Positions 21,376 to 23,392 of a stretch of 23,392 nt of DNA are shown piece after piece; position 1 is the stretch's first letter, and every line of letters begins with the position of its first letter. Both the position numbers and the translations under genes were made by a program. Source of the stretch: CAZQQU01 sp964595625 (GTDB taxonomy: Bacteria; Bacteroidota; Bacteroidia; Flavobacteriales; Flavobacteriaceae); NCBI GenBank assembly GCA_964595625.1, contig CAZQQU010000019.1, positions 1-23,392 on the forward strand, read 5' to 3'. The notes beneath the pieces were generated by a model that was given only the letters and a program-made list of their open reading frames with translations, searched no databases and was not told the origin of the DNA.

Positions 21376-23392
21376 ATGAATAAGATTACACTTTTTTTAT
21401 TCCTCCTTTCCACTTTATGGGCCGGTGCACAGGATATTATTATGCAGAATGGCACGTTGACCGTTTGTGAAGGCAATTTTTTTGATTCGGGTGGAGAATT
21501 AGGTAATTATTCCGACAACGAACATTATATTTTAACGCTTTGTCCGGATACTCCAGGAGAAGTGATCCATGCTAATTTTGGTGTGTTTGAGACCCAACTT
21601 AATTTTGATGTATTGACGATTTATGATGGTAATAGTACGGCAGCACCGGTTATTGGTGATTTTTCAGGCTCAGATCCCATTGGTAATTTTGCCGGATCTG
21701 TAGTGAATACCACAGGATGCTTGACTTTTGAATTTGTTTCTAACTTTAATATAAATGCTGCGGGTTGGCATGCCACTATATTATGTGCCCCGCCTCCTTG
21801 TCAAAGTATTATTGCACAATTTGCCGGAGCAGACCCCGCACCGGTTAACAATGTGGTTCGCGCTTGTCAGAACCAAGAAATTACCTTTTATGGAGACGCT
21901 GTTTTTGAACACGATGGCTCGGGAGCTACCTATGAATGGGATTTTGGTGATGGAACTACCGGTTTTGGACAAACTGCTGTACACACCTATACCACCGAAG
22001 GAGCTTATGAACTAAATCTTACGGTTCATGACGCCTATGGATGTAGTAGTTCTAACACCATTAGTACCTGGGTATTTATTTCTACCACTCCTGATTTTAC
22101 AGGAACTATGGCGGTAGAGGAAGAAATTTGTTTGGGAGATACAACCAATCTCATCGGGGTTGTCAATGCCATTCCATACGAAATTAACTGTACGATACCG
22201 GTAGCTGATGTAACTCATCTGCCCGATGGTAGTGGGGTGTCTTATGTTACATCCATCCCAGTCGATTGTTTTGATGGGGCTGCAACCGTTCAAGCTGCCA
22301 GTGATATTTTAGAGGTTTGTGTGAATATGGAACACGCCTATTTAGGCGATGTAAGAATTGAAATTATTGCTCCTAACGGGACTGTGGTAGTTTTAAAAGA
22401 TTATCCCGGGGGTGGGAGTACCTATCTGGGAGAACCAATTGACACCAATCAAGGGGGGGAACCTCCCGGTGTAGGTTATACTTATTGTTTTTCTATGGAT
22501 GCTACCACCCTTTTAGTGAATGCTCCGGAAGTTACAGGTGTGGGTAATCCCCCAGGTAACTCGAAACAAGCGGGAACTTATAGACCGGTGGGTAATTACA
22601 ATACGTTTATTGGAAGTTCTCTCAATGGGGATTGGACCATTCGGGTAACCGATTTCTTAGGCCTAGATGATGGTTGGATTTTTTGGTGGACCTTAAACTT
22701 TAATCCCGATATTATTCCTTCTGATGTAAACTTTGAACCCATTATTGTCAATCAACAATGGGAACCTGATCCCTCGATTATCGCACAAATTGACAATGTA
22801 ATTACCGTACAGCCTACTACTGAAGGTATTCATTGTTATACCTATACTGCAGTTGATGATTTTGGATGTGTTTATTCCGAAGAAGTTTGTATTACGGTAT
22901 TGCCCACACCTACAGCTGGTAATCCTGATCCGATTATTTTATGTGACGATGATTTTCCCAACGATGGTTTTACTGATTTTACATTAACCGATCGGGATGC
23001 CCAGATTATCAATGGGCAAACGGATGTGATATTAATGTATTTTGAGACTCTTGCCCTAGCAGAAAACGGCGACCCTGCCGATCAGTTATTATCTCCTTTT
23101 ACCAATACCATACCTTGGAACCAAACGGTTTATGGTCGTCTGGAAAATACTATTTCGGGTTGTTACGACATCGCCGAATTAGAACTAGTGGTTCTTGAAT
23201 CTCCTGATATCAACACCGATCCTACGGATTATTATCTGTGTGATGACGACCAAGACGGTGTGGAGATTTTTGATTTAACCAGTAAAGAATCGGAGATTAT
23301 CGGTTTATTGGCCGGTGTTACGGTGACTTATCATTTAACTTGGGAAGGTGCCTTTAACGGGGTTGGTGACCTACCCACTCCGGAGTCCTATG
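21376..23392 (+). CDS. Giant multidomain surface protein, type IX-secreted type (N-terminal 672 residues)
   Basis: The frame runs off the window, so only 672 residues are seen. Signal peptide 1-19 (LWAGAQ). CUB-like domain about 29-137 (VCEGNFFDSGG, FETQLNFDVLTIYDG, four Cys). PKD domain about 145-235 (TYEWDFGDGTTGFG, HTYTTEGAYELNLTV). P/proprotein-convertase-like domain about 305-443 (LEVCVNMEHAYLGDVRIEI, SLNGDWTIRVTDF, DDGWIFWWTLNF). A spacer follows, then repeat modules beginning ILCDDDFPNDGFTDF (about 521) and YLCDDDQDGVEIFDL (about 620), spaced about 99 residues. This is the plan of Flavobacteriaceae adhesins that usually end in a type IX (gliding motility-associated) sorting domain. That end is not visible. 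I infer an extracellular adhesin or matrix protein. Confidence 0.88.
   Translation, partial: MNKITLFLFLLSTLWAGAQDIIMQNGTLTVCEGNFFDSGGELGNYSDNEHYILTLCPDTPGEVIHANFGVFETQLNFDVLTIYDGNSTAAPVIGDFSGSDPIGNFAGSVVNTTGCLTFEFVSNFNINAAGWHATILCAPPPCQSIIAQFAGADPAPVNNVVRACQNQEITFYGDAVFEHDGSGATYEWDFGDGTTGFGQTAVHTYTTEGAYELNLTVHDAYGCSSSNTISTWVFISTTPDFTGTMAVEEEICLGDTTNLIGVVNAIPYEINCTIPVADVTHLPDGSGVSYVTSIPVDCFDGAATVQAASDILEVCVNMEHAYLGDVRIEIIAPNGTVVVLKDYPGGGSTYLGEPIDTNQGGEPPGVGYTYCFSMDATTLLVNAPEVTGVGNPPGNSKQAGTYRPVGNYNTFIGSSLNGDWTIRVTDFLGLDDGWIFWWTLNFNPDIIPSDVNFEPIIVNQQWEPDPSIIAQIDNVITVQPTTEGIHCYTYTAVDDFGCVYSEEVCITVLPTPTAGNPDPIILCDDDFPNDGFTDFTLTDRDAQIINGQTDVILMYFETLALAENGDPADQLLSPFTNTIPWNQTVYGRLENTISGCYDIAELELVVLESPDINTDPTDYYLCDDDQDGVEIFDLTSKESEIIGLLAGVTVTYHLTWEGAFNGVGDLPTPESY

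Overview
The window looks like the chromosome of a flavobacterium (Bacteroidota, family Flavobacteriaceae). The evidence is two CarboxypepD_reg-type TonB-dependent receptors, flavobacterial families (DUF6146, DUF6787, DUF4625, a LysM/PBP1 lipoprotein-like protein), a very large secreted CUB/PKD/P-domain protein of the kind exported by the type IX system, A+T-rich intergenic DNA, and several promoters of the Bacteroidota form (TTG, about 20 nt, TAnnTTTG).

Layout. (1) Positions 1-2292: the tail of a probable haem-binding-domain protein and a CopB-type (CPH) heavy-metal P-type ATPase with a Cys- and His-rich N terminus. (2) Positions 2293-3938: a gene-poor stretch with an unrecognised ORF, a strong hairpin terminator, a decayed fragment on the minus strand that resembles the end of an RHS/YD-repeat core, and one more doubtful ORF. 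It reads as an old accessory or recombination zone. (3) Positions 3939-7213: a PAS-LuxR regulator followed by a TonB-dependent receptor. An 18-bp palindrome lies between them, and a strong terminator ends the unit. (4) Positions 7268-11504, minus strand: DUF6146, DUF6787, a small His/Cys protein ending in LRAPP, a TonB-dependent receptor, a second small LRAPP protein and a His-rich DUF4625 lipoprotein, tightly packed with 4-bp overlaps. I infer a divalent-metal (zinc or copper) uptake operon. (5) Positions 11684-15554, minus strand: LuxC-like acyl-CoA reductase, serC, serA and a DUF937 gene, ending in a terminator. A dicluster ferredoxin diverges from it at a 70-bp two-way promoter. (6) Positions 16070-20040, plus strand: guaA, a four-LysM/PBP1-fold protein and a translationally coupled OsmC protein. 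(7) Positions 20113-20790, minus strand: folE. (8) Positions 20939-23392, plus strand: a small secreted protein and the first 672 residues of a giant surface protein that runs off the window.

The least described parts are the receptor operon with its pair of LRAPP proteins, the PAS-LuxR/palindrome/receptor module, and the decayed RHS-like region. Most of the rest is ordinary flavobacterial core metabolism (serine, GMP and folate-type pterin synthesis).
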